From Branchinecta lynchi (taxonomy: Eukaryota > Arthropoda > Branchiopoda > Anostraca > Branchinectidae): a DNA stretch of 64,000 nt. Below the pieces are notes generated by a model. That model saw nothing but the letters and a program-made list of their open reading frames with translations, ran no database searches and was not told the DNA's origin. Positions 52,176 to 63,337 of this stretch are shown one piece after another. The DNA is taken from contig JAKZAP010000018.1 in the NCBI GenBank assembly GCA_023053575.1, forward strand, positions 4,836,001 to 4,900,000, in the 5' to 3' direction. The translations under genes were made by a program, and so were the position numbers. Position 1 is the first letter of the stretch; the number at the start of each line of letters is the position of its first letter.

Positions 52176-52670
52176 TTTTAATAATAAGAATAATAGATTT
52201 ATTGCCCATCGTAATGCACAAATGTACCAAAAGACGGAGTAGTTAAATGAGGAAGGAGAAAAAAACAATAAAGAAAGAAATGAAAGAAAAGAATATCACT
52301 GTCAACAGAAACTATAAAAAGAACACACGAAACTTAAAAAGAAAACCACACATACTGACATAATTCAAACTGAGTAAAGCATCTACTGAGCTGCATTGAG
52401 GCTGCGCTTAAAGCGATCTCGTTTTTCCTGAATAACAGAAAGAGGTCTTGCTACTCCACATTTTGAAGACAATCTGCTATTACTTGTCCAAGGTGGAACC
52501 CTCAGCAGATACTTTACATATTTGTAAAAACATTTACGCAGGTCTTTCATATCTGAGCATGAAAACAGCTTCCAAAAAGGAGCCAAATCAATAACGTGTG
52601 GAACTACAAAGGAATTATACATTTTAGCAAAAATAAATCTATTAAATTTCAGTTTCATAGAAACAAGGAT
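52176..52670 (-). mobile_element. Non-LTR element 3' fragment
   Basis: The minus frame 52,658-52,383 has KMYNSFVVPHVIDLAPFWK and KYVKYLLRVPPWTSNS, homologous to 49,495-49,064. The 3' end starts near 52,176 with AATAATAAGAATAATAG. Confidence 0.7.
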
Positions 52671-52854
52671 TTATATTTTTGTTATGTCGTCTATGTAGTA
52701 CAAATAAATGAATGAATGTATGCTTTAATCACATTTCTAGGGAAAATCCTCAAGTGCTTGCAGTCAAAACTGAAGTTTTAAAGAATATGTTATAATTTCC
52801 TATATATTTGCCATTAGGAGGGGGGGGGGGGGGGGGGGGGGTTTGGTACTAAGG

Positions 52855-53110
52855 TCCGATTTTTTGGGATACCAGAAAGTTACTGATGGGTTCCTATGAT
52901 TTTTAAAAGTTTGTCTATCTATCTGTCTGTCTGTCCTTCTGTTGGCACCATATCTCTTGAAGGGGTTGATATATTTCAATCAAACTGTGTGTGAGAATAA
53001 TTTGGTTCAATTTGTACAGGTTAAGGTGGTAGACTGGCCCTCAAGCCACATATTTAGGGTGTGGAAGGGGGCTTCAAATCAAAGGGTTTATATTTTTTAA
53101 TAATATAAAA
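52855..53110 (-). repeat. End fragment of a GGGAT-type repeat
   Basis: TTTTTTGGGATACCAGAAAG, then TCTGTCTGTCTGTCC, TATCTCTTGAAGGGG and a unit with CATATTTAGGGTGTGG match the left third of the reverse copies (11,666; 61,083), with more divergence. A long G-run lies just left at 52,820-52,841. Confidence 0.5.
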
Positions 53111-53149
53111 ATCCTCCTTATGATCAAGCCTACTGGGAAACATGTATTC

Positions 53150-53385
53150 AAACAATGGATAAAATGGATATGTCAGCTACGATGCATTAGTACGGTAGCG
53201 ATATCTCAGCCCTTCTTGGCAAGGCTACTAGTCAGGCTCTTGAACGTAAGGGACAACTTGTTAGTCCCAACATTTCCAGATGTTCGACAACATGATGAGG
53301 TCTCTTGCCAAGACGGACCAAGATATTGCTGCCAAAGCAGTATAGCTGACCTATAGCTGACGTATCCATTTTATCTATTAATTGA
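53150..53385. repeat. Fold-back repeat with degenerate hammerhead-like arms
   Basis: GGATATGTCAGCTACGATGC on the left and its inverse near 53,340-53,370 bound two short arms with GCCCTTCTTGGCAAGGCTA and CTTGCCAAGACGGACC. Core bases are partly lost. Confidence 0.45.
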
Positions 53386-54642
53386 ATAAATATCAAAACA
53401 CCTCCAAATCCCCTAAATTTCCCTTCTTGACAAGTTTGGCCTCGCATCTTTGTGAGGCCAATACTTTCTACTAAGTACAGGTGATCAACTACTTGAAGTA
53501 GACTCAGAGACCCTACCTATTTTCACCCATCACATATCATCACACTTTTGGAAATTACGTTGGAGCCATCGACAACAGGGCCCAGCCAGCACATGACAGT
53601 CTAAATTCTTTTCTGGATGATGAATGAAATATTTTATATTGTATTTGTTGTGTTTGATTTAATTATTTTATTTTATTTTACATACTCCACTTTCAAATAG
53701 CAGTTCAGAAATAAATTACTTACTTACTTTTCCTTGACAGTACGAGACCTCCCACATTCCTGACAGTATAAAACCCCAGAGACTGGCAGTACAGCCAGTT
53801 CCAAAGATCCAACCTAGGCCTATTATGTGTGCCAGATTTGCAAGTCATGCACAGAATGAGAATTTCCAGAAGTTTTGTTCCCTCCTGTGTACAGCTTCAT
53901 CATTCTCTAGACAGTGCCGAAAATCAAGAATGAATCTATTATAGAATAAAAAAGTAAACAGAAGGAGGGCTCCCTGGAGCTCCCTTTGCAATTAAGCTAT
54001 ACAGAAGCTAGTCTGCCCAGATTTTGGCTAGGCTGTAAAACGTTTCTCTGAGTAAGGATTAAACTGTTGTGTTAAAGGTAACTGCAGTTTATGCTAATGA
54101 GATTAATCTTATCTCTACTGGTATACGATTAATCCGAATTAGAGATAACCTTATGTCAGTGGAGATGAGATTAATCCCAGTAGCAAATATTGCAAGATTT
54201 TTTTTACAGTGTATGCAAACAATTTAATTATATGAGCACACAAAAGTTTACTACAGTACAACCTCTTCAGCACTTGACAGACCTTGGAATTTGTGAAAGG
54301 CCAAGCGAAGTTGAGGCAATTGATCTCTACAGTTATTCATTGTGCGCGGAATCACTTTAAGCTAAGCTATGAATTTGTTTACAAGTTCAAAACATGCTTT
54401 CACGTCAATTCAAACTTTCCGCTAACCATTGCAAATTATTGAGCATATTGATTTCAGAATACGACTAGAATAGATTCAGGATAAGAGTCGTCAACGGTAG
54501 TATAATAATCACGGTAGATAAGCTAGTCTCTGGCTTATCTCTTATCACAATAGAGTCTTAGTCATCGGAGCCTTGACGTCAGACCAGAAAGATAACGGAA
54601 AATCTCACAAAATGGCATTTATTCTCCTTGATCAAATGAAAT
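53386..54642. other. Intergenic region upstream of the secreted-protein gene
   Basis: No gene was recognised. It should include the promoter of the gene that starts at 54,643 and perhaps the 5' end of the minus-strand exonuclease gene. A region near 54,100-54,185 has GATTAATC-type repeats in both directions. Confidence 0.4.
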
Positions 54643-54832
54643 ATGTTGTTTCGAGTACTTTGTTTGTTAACAGTACTTCAGTTTGGTTTTGTTTTTGTTA
54701 GTGCACAAGACTGTCGTAAAGTTTCATGCCTTACCGATTTCTCTCCAAGTGACTGTCCAAATGATTCGGAATATCAAGTAACTGGCGGTCCTCCTTCCAA
54801 TTGTTGCCCTGTCTGCGTTAGACGCGTAGTTG
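54643..54832 (+). CDS. Secreted thyroglobulin type-1 protein, exon 1
   Basis: ATG at 54,643. Residues 1-21 are a clear signal peptide (LCLLTVLQFGFVFVSA, cut before QD). A Cys-rich module follows with the order C..C.....C..........CC..C (DCRKVSC, SDCPND, PPSNCCPVC), like a short VWC-type module. The exon ends in phase 1 at GTGAGT (54,833). Together with the later thyroglobulin modules this is a secreted protein; such modules often inhibit cysteine proteases or bind growth factors, but which applies here is unknown. Confidence 0.8.
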
Positions 54833-55716
54833 GTGAGTAAATTTTAACAAGACCCCTCTGTCTCCCACTCTCTTTTTCGTGGCTACTGTCGCAAAATTGT
54901 CAGGTACAATTTTGTTACTTGGTGGCACCAAGAATTCATAAGACGAAATATTCAAGTCTGCCTGAAGCTGCGACGCAATTTCACCGCTGTTGGAATGCCA
55001 ACGCTAATACCCCCCCCCCCCCAGAAAAAAGACTACGCCCATAGGCTGGCGTATTAGGGACCCGATCAGATTGACTTATAATTTTTCACTTCCCGGATCC
55101 GACTACCCTGAGGGGAGCGGAGTGAGGGGGAATCCGAAACTTGAGGAATGCAAGACTTTCTATGGGTGGTCAGTCTGAATGTAAATTAATAGTTGACAAG
55201 GGCCCGCGTGTCAAGTGTTTTATATTAACCCCCGCTAGGGTCTAAATTCGCAAATCGCGGCTGAGGATGGCACTGAAGATTTTGTGGCACGCCTAGAGCA
55301 CACGGATCGGGACGGGGAGAAAGAAACCGAGGCCCAATGTTCATTATTTATAGAATTGGACCATATCCGGGCAGTGCATGTGGGTGGAGTCGTGGGGGTG
55401 GGGTACCGGGGCATGATAACTTCGATTCGGAGTCCTAGATCTTCTACTAGCGATTGAATCTTGGCGGGGGTTGGGAATCTTGTGGCATGCGATTTAAGTT
55501 ACTTGCAGATAGGCTAGGATGACGAAACTTGTATGTGGACGGAACTTTAGGAACGTACTTATCATATACTTCGAAACAGTTGAAGGGGGGTCCGGGAATC
55601 GCCATCCGACTTGACAGAGCAAATCTTTGCTGATACCCACGCAACCTACCTTTGCAAGTGCCATATGAGCTTACATAAATATTCTTTGAGCCCAAGCTGA
55701 CTTTGAAACAGTTATT
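54833..55716. other. Intron 1 of the secreted-protein gene, left part
   Basis: It has a C-run near 55,010 and G-rich pieces such as GGGGAGCGGAGTGAGGGGG but no recognised element. Confidence 0.35.
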
Positions 55717-55748
55717 CAAACAATGTTTACAACGGATACGTCAGCTAT

Positions 55749-55858
55749 GATTTTTCATCAGCGATATTTCGGCCCTTCTTGGCAAGGGTCCTCGTCAGGC
55801 TGTCGAAATATTTCGGCCCTTCTTGGCAAGGGTCCTCGTCAGGCTGTCAATGTCAATC
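55749..55858 (-). ncRNA. Two tandem hammerhead-ribozyme-like cores
   Basis: On the minus strand CAGC-CUGACGAG, a stem II GACCCUU/AAGGGCC and GAAAUAU occur twice, about 42 nt apart. The second is followed by GCUGAUG...AAUC, which pairs with CAGC and, further out, with CAU and GAUU from the first copy's 5' side. All invariant core bases are present in both. Confidence 0.6.
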
Positions 55859-55896
55859 CTCTGGTTCAACTTCGGGGAATGAAACAAACCTGTAGT

Positions 55897-56719
55897 CAGG
55901 GTTGCCACCACGGTCAGTTGCGAGAGTGCTACAATTGCCCGAATTTCCGTGCTACACAGAGATTTTCGGTGCTACAGTCGAAATTTTCTTTGCGCGTGTC
56001 GCGGCTGTCGCCGCGACACGCGCACGGTCCGTATTTAAGTGTATTTAGATTATTTTGTCCTGAGTGTATCCTGATGTATCCTGAGCTAATCCGACTTTAA
56101 TCCGCTAAGAGCGCTGAATGGGAAAATCCCAAATCTTCGTGCTGAACAACGATAATCGGTGCTACCGTCGGAATTTTTTGGCGCGTGTCACGCGCTCGGC
56201 CCGTATTTAAGTGTATTTAGATTATTGTCGTGCATAAAAAATGTTAAGAATTTTGGTCTAAAAAGAAATCCATTTTTATAATTTCCGAAGGAAGATCCAA
56301 ATGCGATAGCAAGGGTTAGCCGCGGTTTTGCTTGCTACTCATTTCTCTTTTTTTTTTGCTCGTGTGAGGAGTTTGCAGCGGACAAAAGCTCTGTTTTCGT
56401 GATGCATTTCCCTACAGAGACTATGGAACTTGAACTACTTTGTTTTGCCGAGACGAAACTTGAAGTTTCTATAAACAAAACATTTTATTGGACAATGACG
56501 ATTCCTTTAAACCGGTCGGTGCAAAGGGTAACCCCCACGGGATATTTCTTCGCATTTCTGCACACGAAAATCTTACAGTATTCCTTACTATTCCCGAAAG
56601 TGCTACAATTTGGTCATGTAAGACAAAAAGTGCTACATTCAATGTAGCACGTGCTACAGTGCTACACATGATGAAATAGTGCTACATTTAGCACTTTCGT
56701 GCTACAGGTGGCAACCCTG
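55897..56719. mobile_element. hAT-type MITE with GTGCTAC repeats
   Basis: The ends CAGGGTTGCCACC and GGTGGCAACCCTG are a perfect 13-bp inverted pair. They are flanked by CCTGTAGT (55,889-55,896) and CCTGTAAT (56,720-56,727), an 8-bp duplication with one change. The right arm of the Penelope-like element (about 58,005) keeps the empty site, with one CCTGTAAT (seen as ATTACAGG). Many GTGCTACA pieces lie inside. No transposase. Confidence 0.88.
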
Positions 56720-57004
56720 CCTGTAATAAATAACTGAAGCTTCTACCGACTATAAATATCTTATTAAAGTAAATTATCTTCAAATGCCACTATAATGAAA
56801 AAACTAGTCCTGAAATTCAACTTTTGACAACGACGCTGTTTTTGCTGCACGATTGGGGCGATGACAGGAAAGGGTTTTTTCTGCATTTTGATCAACTTCG
56901 TTTTTTTTTATTAATAAGGGGCTGAAAACTTAAATATTATTTTATTAATGACCTCGTTCTACGTTCTATTATCAGTACTTGCCTGTATCTATTACTTTGA
57001 ATAA

Positions 57005-57904
57005 TCACTGCACGGAAAAACTAGTGCTGAGATTTAATTTTTGACACAGCTGCTGTTTTTGCTGCACGATTGGGGCGACGGCAGGAAATATTTTTTCTGC
57101 ATTTTGATCGACTTCGGTTTTGTTGTTAATAAGGGACTGAGGCTTAAATTTTCTTCCCCTAATAACCCCGTTCCACGTTTCCGGTAGGGAGTACTCGCCT
57201 GTATCTCGGTTAATGCCTGCTCGGTTTTTCTTTATCTCAATGGCTTCTCGAATGGTTTGATGGAGTCCGGTGCACGTTGCAAGAATTTGGGCTTTTTCAA
57301 AATATACTGAATGGGATGGGTTTTCGAAAATATGCTCTGTAAGTGCAGATTTGAAAGTATAGTTATGACGGTGTCCGTTGGAGAGGGCGTGGTCAATTTC
57401 TTGCTCATGCTCTGCAAGTCGTTTTCCGAAAGTTCTCTCTGTCCTTCCTACGTAACGGTTTCCGCAATCACAAGGTATTGAATAAATGCCTCTTTGGTAT
57501 TGATTTGGGACTTTATCTTTTCCGGAGTTTAGGTAGGACAGCAAATTATTTTGGGTTGGATTATTTGGAGACTTGGATGTTGTATTTTTTCAAACTTTTG
57601 GGCAATTTTTCGGTTACTCCGCGGACGTACGGAAGGTAAACGCGGGCATTTTTTTCTTCTGCCTCACCATTACTAGTAGAACTTACAGGATCTTTGGGGG
57701 ATGAATGCAGCTTCAGTCGTCTTCTGATGATCTGTTCAACCAGTAGAACGGGTATTTGTTTCCAAACAGGACGTCCCGAATGTGGCAAAGTTCGTCATCT
57801 AGGAGATTTTTGTCGCAAATTCTTATGGCTCGGTCGACTAGTGAGATAACTACTCCGCGTTTCACATACTCTGGCTGGTAAGAATCATATAGCGTCGTTG
57901 TCAA
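57005..57904 (-). pseudogene. Penelope-like RT thumb remnant and GIY-YIG endonuclease
   Basis: Three overlapping minus frames. The first (57,904-57,713) has KRGVVISLVDRAIRICD and the second YLPYVRGVTEKLPKSLKK, both typical of the region after the Penelope RT. The third (57,544-57,005) has GIYSIPCDCGNRYVGRTERT and FGKRLAEHEQ: the GIY and YVG strands, the catalytic Arg and a CDCG Cys pair, as in Penelope GIY-YIG domains. Frame breaks near 57,570-57,720 show decay. Confidence 0.88.
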
Positions 57905-58038
57905 AAATTAAATTTCAGGACTAGTTTTTTCATTATAGTGGCATTTCAAGATAATTTACTTTAATAAGATATTTATAGTCGGTAGAAGCTTCAGTTATTT
58001 ATTACAGGTTTGTTTCCTTCCACGAAGTTGAACCAGAG

Positions 58039-58104
58039 GATTGACATTGACAGCCTGACGAGGACCCTTGCCAAGAAGGGCCGAAATATCGCTGATGAAG
58101 AATC
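58039..58104 (+). ncRNA. Hammerhead-ribozyme-like motif with extended helix I
   Basis: GAUU-ga-CAU-uga-CAGC (58,039-58,054), core CUGACGAG (58,055-58,062), stem II GACCCUU/AAGGGCC with a 6-nt loop, GAAA (58,083-58,086), UAUC, then GCUG-AUG-aag-AAUC (58,091-58,104). Helix I therefore pairs in three steps (CAGC/GCUG, CAU/AUG, GAUU/AAUC) with internal loops. Helix III is a single A-U pair with a 2-nt loop. Cleavage would fall after the C at 58,090. Confidence 0.65.
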
Positions 58105-58230
58105 ATAGCTGACGTATCCGTTGTAAACATTGTTTGAATAAATGAGCTTACAGCTCTTGTTTTTTGGAATCAGTCCTTCTGCCGCGGGTTATGACTGGCA
58201 ATAAATAAATAAATACATTATTCTGTTTAG

Positions 58231-58431
58231 AAAAGAATATCAGATGTACCGAGTCTGGGGAAGACTTTTACAACGGGGACGTGGAACAACGAAAGGACCC
58301 TACGGTTTCCGGCAAGAGGCAGAAGTCCGGAAACCAGGCCGTCGGGTCTCCGCTCCTTGTGATTCAAGGAACAAAATGTCAAGCTGGCTATGCGTGTTCT
58401 ACCAACAAGTTCTGTGAACCACGAATTCCAG
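58231..58431 (+). CDS. Secreted thyroglobulin type-1 protein, exon 2
   Basis: It starts after TTCTGTTTAG and ends before GTAGAG, phase 1 to phase 1. It encodes RCTESGEDFYNGDVEQRKD and a C-terminal Cys cluster (TKCQAGYACSTNKFCEPRIP), a small Cys module with a basic linker in the centre. I do not recognise the module by name. The match in phase to exons 1 and 3 supports it. Confidence 0.65.
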
Positions 58432-59174
58432 GTAGAGTTCCCCTCCCTCTCCCTTATTTTCAGGAATAAGAGGGAGAGCTTATTCTGTCTTGTTCTTTAT
58501 ATTCTCAGTTCTGAGAGTAAATATTTGTTAGGATAGGTTATTTTCCACCATTGCTTGCGATTATATGACGAGCGCCCCTCTCCCCTTTACATAAAAGTGG
58601 TCAACAGCAGAAATATGAAGGTCCTGGCTTAGCAAAAGGATGAGCGGGCATAATGTATATAGTAACACGGTAGCGTCGAAGCTTTTCTACCGTCTCTAGT
58701 AGTTTCAAAGAATTATTATTCCCTATACTTAAAGGACCCGTTGTACTTAACGCAACCTACTTCCGTAATAGCTCTATCTATTCCTAAATCCGGGTACCCA
58801 AATTAAATACGGTTTATTCTAACCTCACTAACTACAACTCAATTAGTTCGCACTTGCGCTCGTCACGAAAACCGGCTACGTAAATTTTTCACTGGTTTTG
58901 CTAGAAGTGAATAGGCATGGAGAAAGGCTTAAAACTGCCAAAGCCGTCGGTAGTTTGTTGCAAAGCAGAGCTTGGTTATAAAGCATTCAACTAGTTTAGA
59001 ATAGAGGAGCATAAATAGCAAATAGTGTGAGGTGTGCTTTAAGTATTCGATTTGCTCCAGCTCCATTCGGATTTGGCTTATTCAAGCTTTAATTGTACTA
59101 ACCACTCGCAAGCCTTACTCGTGCACGCAACGTTGCGACTTATAAAGGAATCATCTGCTGAGACAAAAAGAAAT
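58432..59174. other. Intron 2 of the secreted-protein gene
   Basis: No repeat family or gene was recognised. Confidence 0.35.
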
Positions 59175-59593
59175 TAGTTGCTTTTTTGCAGATACCATGA
59201 TATAAGTTTCCACGGTAACTGAATCTGCAATTAGTCGTTTTTATAGTTACCGTGGTATCTGATATATGGTTGCTCTGCAAAAACGACAATTGCCGAAATT
59301 GCACTTTCCAGGTCACCCAAAAGAAATTCTGATATTCAGTCATATGACAAAGGTCCAAACTTCATTCCCACCAATTTGACAAAAGAATGATGAAAGTGAG
59401 ATGACTTTTTCAAATACCACGATATGTTACCACGGCCGGACAGTAGTATCTGAATATCAGATACCACGATAACTGGCCAGACACCACGATAACTGCAAGA
59501 ACGCCTTTTGACCGTGGTATCAGATACCACGATAACTGCAAAACACCTTTATGCCGTGGTATTAGATACCATGGTATCTGCAAAAACGCAACT
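59175..59593. mobile_element. MITE made of ATACCACGGT palindromes, copy 2
   Basis: It begins AGTTGCTTTTTTGCAG and ends ATCTGCAAAAACGCAACT. The order of inner pieces is inverse to copy 1 at 23,107-23,501 (for example TCTGATATTCAGTCATATGA against TGTAACTGGATATCAG). It stops only 23 bp before the exon 3 acceptor, so it may supply or alter the branch-point region. Confidence 0.7.
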
Positions 59594-59616
59594 CTTACAT
59601 CTCCCGACTATTTCAG

Positions 59617-59811
59617 ATCCGGACATCAAACCACTGAACTGTTTCGACTGGAGAAAAACAAACAGAACTGTCTCCTGCGACTCTGACGGTACTTATTCCC
59701 CTCGCCAGTGTCTAGATAAAACCGAGTCAAGCCGATGTTACTGTGTCGACAAGAAGAATAAGAGGATATTCGGTTCCGCTGCTTATTTGGAAAGAAAATT
59801 GATGAACTGCG
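59617..59811 (+). CDS. Secreted thyroglobulin type-1 protein, exon 3 (domain 1)
   Basis: It starts after CTATTTCAG and ends before GTGAGT, phase 1 to phase 1. It encodes one whole thyroglobulin type-1 module: first Cys in LNCFDW, then VSCDSDGTYSPRQCLDK, the hallmark CYCVDKKNKRIFGS (CWCV form with Tyr) and the last Cys in LMNC. Spacing is normal. Such modules can block papain-like proteases. Confidence 0.9.
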
Positions 59812-60075
59812 GTGAGTTTTTTCACGTCGTCTCATGTTTTTTTTAAACAAGGCCGCAACAAAGAGATTCCTAGCTTACCGTTTCCCCAGCCCTTTTTTTG
59901 CATCTTTCAATTAGATGTCACCATTCGTAACGACAACCTAGTGCGGAGCTTACGACTGAATGACACAGGGTGGACTAAGAGGGGCAGAAAAGATTTTGGG
60001 GTGTTCCCTTAGTAGAGGTAGGCATCATCTCTGGATTCTTGGCCACTCTTACAAAACAAGACCAAATGTTTCGAT

Positions 60076-61085
60076 GGGATCCCAAAAAATTAATATTTAC
60101 AGACAATCGGTCTTCTGGCGGTCCAGTGGTAATCATCGGAGAAGACGAAGTTCAAATATGGATTCAGCATGTGAGTATTCCCTATAGCCTGCGTCATGTC
60201 TACTTTGACGAAAGTTCCTGCCTTACATCTGCCAAATGTCCGGTTTCAGCCGGATACCGGGCGAACTACTTGTCTTGAAAAAATTGAAGTTCAAAAACAG
60301 ATTCAGCGTATCTCCATACCATCCATATCTCCATGATCAACTTCACACAAACTTCAACTTTTAACAAATTTTCCGATTTCAGCAGGATTCGTGGTGAAAT
60401 GTGTCCAGGTATATAATGATTTTCATACACGAATTCAGCATGCCTTCTTACCCGTAAATCGAACACCTAATGAAATTCGTATAAACAACAGATTTTCCGG
60501 TTATGGCCGGATTCCGGGCGATCTACTTGTCCGGCGACAAAATAATTTTCATATTCGGATTCAGCACGTTTCACTATCTTTAAATCGAACCTCTAATCAA
60601 TTAAAAGATTAATCTTTTCTTTTTGACAAATTTTCCGGTTTTGGCCGGATTCCAGCCGATCTACTGGTCCTACGAGAAAATTATTTTCATATTTGGATTC
60701 AGCACGTTTCCTTACCCCTAAATCGGATATCTAATTAACTTCAGATAAAACTTTTACTTTTGACAAACTTTCCGGTTTTAGCCGGATTCCGAGTGAACTA
60801 CTTGTCTGGCAAGAAAATGGTTTTCATATTCGTGTTCAGCATGTCGTCTTACTCCGTAATCAACTATCTTATAAGCTTTTAAAAAATATTTTTTTCGCCC
60901 CTCAATTTGAAACCCCTACCCCTCTCCTAAATATGAAGCTATCGGGCCCATCTACGAACTTGACCTTTCTCCTAACACCAGGTTTCATCAAAATACCTCA
61001 TTCACTTCGAGAGTTATCGTGCTGACAGACGGACGGACGGACGGACAGATAGGATGAATCCATGTTGTTGCTCTGTTTTTTTGGA
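60076..61085 (+). repeat. GGGATCCC-ended tandem-unit repeat, forward copy of an inverted pair
   Basis: It starts GTTTCGATGGGATCCCAAAA and carries about seven ~120-bp units with CCGGATTCCGGGCG cores. It ends with GACAGACGGACGGACGGACG and meets the reverse copy at a TTTTTGGATCCCAAAA junction. Together with 61,083-62,099 it makes a ~2-kb head-to-head palindrome. Confidence 0.8.
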
Positions 61086-62099
61086 TCCCAAAACGTAAGT
61101 GGAGGGATATCTATGACATCGCAAAAGTTGTCCGTCTGTCCGTCCGTCCGTCCGTCTGTAAGCACGATAACTCTCGAAGGAAACGAGATATTTTGATGAA
61201 ACTTTGTGTGAGAATTCGTTGGATCATCGGACCAGTCAAGTTCGTAGATGGGCTTTGTAGCCCTACATTTAGGGGTGGGGTTAAAATTAAGGAGCAAACA
61301 AAATATTTTGAAACAGCTAATATTATGGGGGAAGACATGCTGAACACGATGGTGAAAACCATTTTGTCATCAGAAAAGTAGTTCGTCCGGAATCCGGCCA
61401 AAACCGGAAAGTTTGTTAAAAGTAAAAGTTTTATTTGAAGTTGATTAAATGTTCGATTTGGGGGTAGGAACACGATGGTGAAAACCATTTTCTCGACGGA
61501 CAGGTAGTTCGCCCGGAATCCGGCCCAAACCGAAAAGTTTGTTAAAATTAAAAGTTTTAATTTTTAGTTGATCAGATCTTCGATTTCGGGCAAGAAGACA
61601 TGCTGAACACTTATGTGAAAATAATTTTCTACCCGGACATGTAGTTCGCCCGGAATCCGGCCCAAACCGGAAAATTGTTAAAAGTTAAAGTTTTTACCCG
61701 GATATATACTTCGACCGGAATCCGGCTGGAGTCGGAGAATTTGTTATAAGTTAAATTTTTATTTGAAGTTGATTAGATGTTCATTATTGGGGAAAGAAGA
61801 TACCCTGAGTTCGTTTTTGAGCTTTCTTTTTTCGCCGGGCAAGTAGTTCCGGAGTTCGGCCGAAACCGGGAAATTGGCCAAAGTGCCAGGAAGTTTTCGT
61901 CAAAACAGATACGACTTATAGGGGTTAACACACATGTTCAATCCATATATGAACTTGGTTTTCTCCGCTATTTGGCCTTAATCTGTTTCTGAATTTTTAT
62001 AGTAAAAATGTTCAAGGAGTCTGGTGAAGACTGGATCTGGCGAAGACAGGACCCAGTTGTATGGATCAGATATTGAATTTTGGGGACCCCATCGAAACC
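61083..62099 (-). repeat. GGGATCCC-ended tandem-unit repeat, reverse copy of an inverted pair
   Basis: It starts GGATCCCAAAACGTAAGTGG, then TGTCCGTCTGTCCGTCCGTC, several units with CCGGAATCCGGCC, and ends GGGGACCCCATCGAAACC. Within the intron before the second thyroglobulin exon. Confidence 0.8.
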
Positions 62100-63151
62100 T
62101 TTGGTCTTGTCCACCTTCGCAGCTCACCTAGGACCTATCTCCACCGACCCTATATAGTTCGTACCTCATCGGGATCTTCTAAACAGAGGCACTGCATGGC
62201 ATGGCGTAGAGTAAGAGGCAGGAGTACTAAAACGAGGCAAGAGCCCCTTTCAGGCTTCACAGTGAGGGACAAGAACAATCTTTTAACGTGCCTTCTTTTA
62301 GGCTCTGTAGTTACGAACTCTGACCTACTTGTCTAGCCCTAGTTCGTTTGCCGATACGTAGCTGTGTCCCGACAGCATTCTGACAGACAATAGTTGGATA
62401 TGAAAACCGTTGTCTTATTGGCAGTATGGTGTGTCGTCTCTGTTCCGACAGAAAGTTATTTGACCTATTGTAAAAGATATCTGACCGAAGCTAGTTAAAT
62501 AAACCGTACGAATTGCAGTGCAGATCACTTACTGGCAACGCATCTTTCCTCGGCACCGTAGGCTAGATCCCAGCTCTCAAAATGGTCTCTCCCTCGTCAC
62601 GTTTGTAGGGATGTAAAGTTGGTCTCCTAAGGCTCTTATCACTCTTGCGAATGACCAGGGGCTAGTCATACACTGGAACTCGTAATCAAAATAATGCAGG
62701 GTACAAGGTAGCACAAAGGATCAGCGACGTCGTTTGCTGGTTGAACAAATAGGAAAGCAATACTGCTCCGCCACTTCAATCCTGAGCTCCACAGTGGGGT
62801 ACTCGACAGTAATGAAGCTAAAATCATCACAGTGTTTGGACCACTCACTCTCCAAAAGAGCGAGCGATAGATAATGGGGGCTCCTCAAAGCGATGCAGGA
62901 CCCCCTTTTCCTGGCAGCTCGGTCGCAGAAACCATGATCAAGTTGGCTCCTCCCCAAGGCGGTGAACCTGTCATTTGTAACTACTTGACTCCTCCCAGGG
63001 GAGGAGCCAACGTGACTCGGAACTTTCTCAGTTTTGGAAAAAAAGTTGAATGTCTTGGTTGTAAAATACTCCCAAATTCAGTTCACTTCTCTCTCTCGAC
63101 CTCTAACCGGAAAGTGTGCAACCCATTTTCATTCCGATGATTATTTCACAG
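62100..63151. other. Intron 3, right part
   Basis: No gene or recognised repeat. Small direct repeats GGCTCCTCCC at about 62,943 and 62,988 were seen. Confidence 0.35.
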
Positions 63152-63337
63152 CTTGTTCACGGAAAGTTGTGGAGCTGCAAGAAGCTGGAAGAAAAGATGT
63201 GACATTGCACTGCGACTACATGGGGAACTATGAAGAGTTACAATGCGACAGTGGAGTCTGCTGGTGCGTTGACCCGCTGACAACTAAAACCTACAGCCAT
63301 GCTGTAAATGAGGAATTTGCACGTCTGCTACCCTGCT
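63152..63337 (+). CDS. Secreted thyroglobulin type-1 protein, exon 4 (domain 2)
   Basis: It starts after TTATTTCACAG and ends before GTGAGT, again phase 1 to phase 1. A second thyroglobulin type-1 module: ACSRKVVELQEAGRKDVTLH, then CDYMGNYEELQCDSGVCWCV, the hallmark CWCVDPLT, and the end LLPC. The gene continues to the right, because the frame is still open into the donor and there is no stop before it. Confidence 0.9.

Larger units (their letters stand above)
55717..58142 (-). mobile_element. Penelope-like element with inverted arms
   Basis: The coding part (57,904-57,005, minus) has a GIY-YIG endonuclease. Arms with CGGATACGTCAGCTATGATT on the left and its inverse on the right (58,103-58,130) hold hammerhead-like motifs. 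The left arm continues at 56,720-56,850 after a hAT insertion. The last part of the coding region is present twice as a direct repeat (about 56,800-56,990 and 57,030-57,200), in line with the partial tandem copies typical of Penelope insertions. The RT core is missing. Confidence 0.85.
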
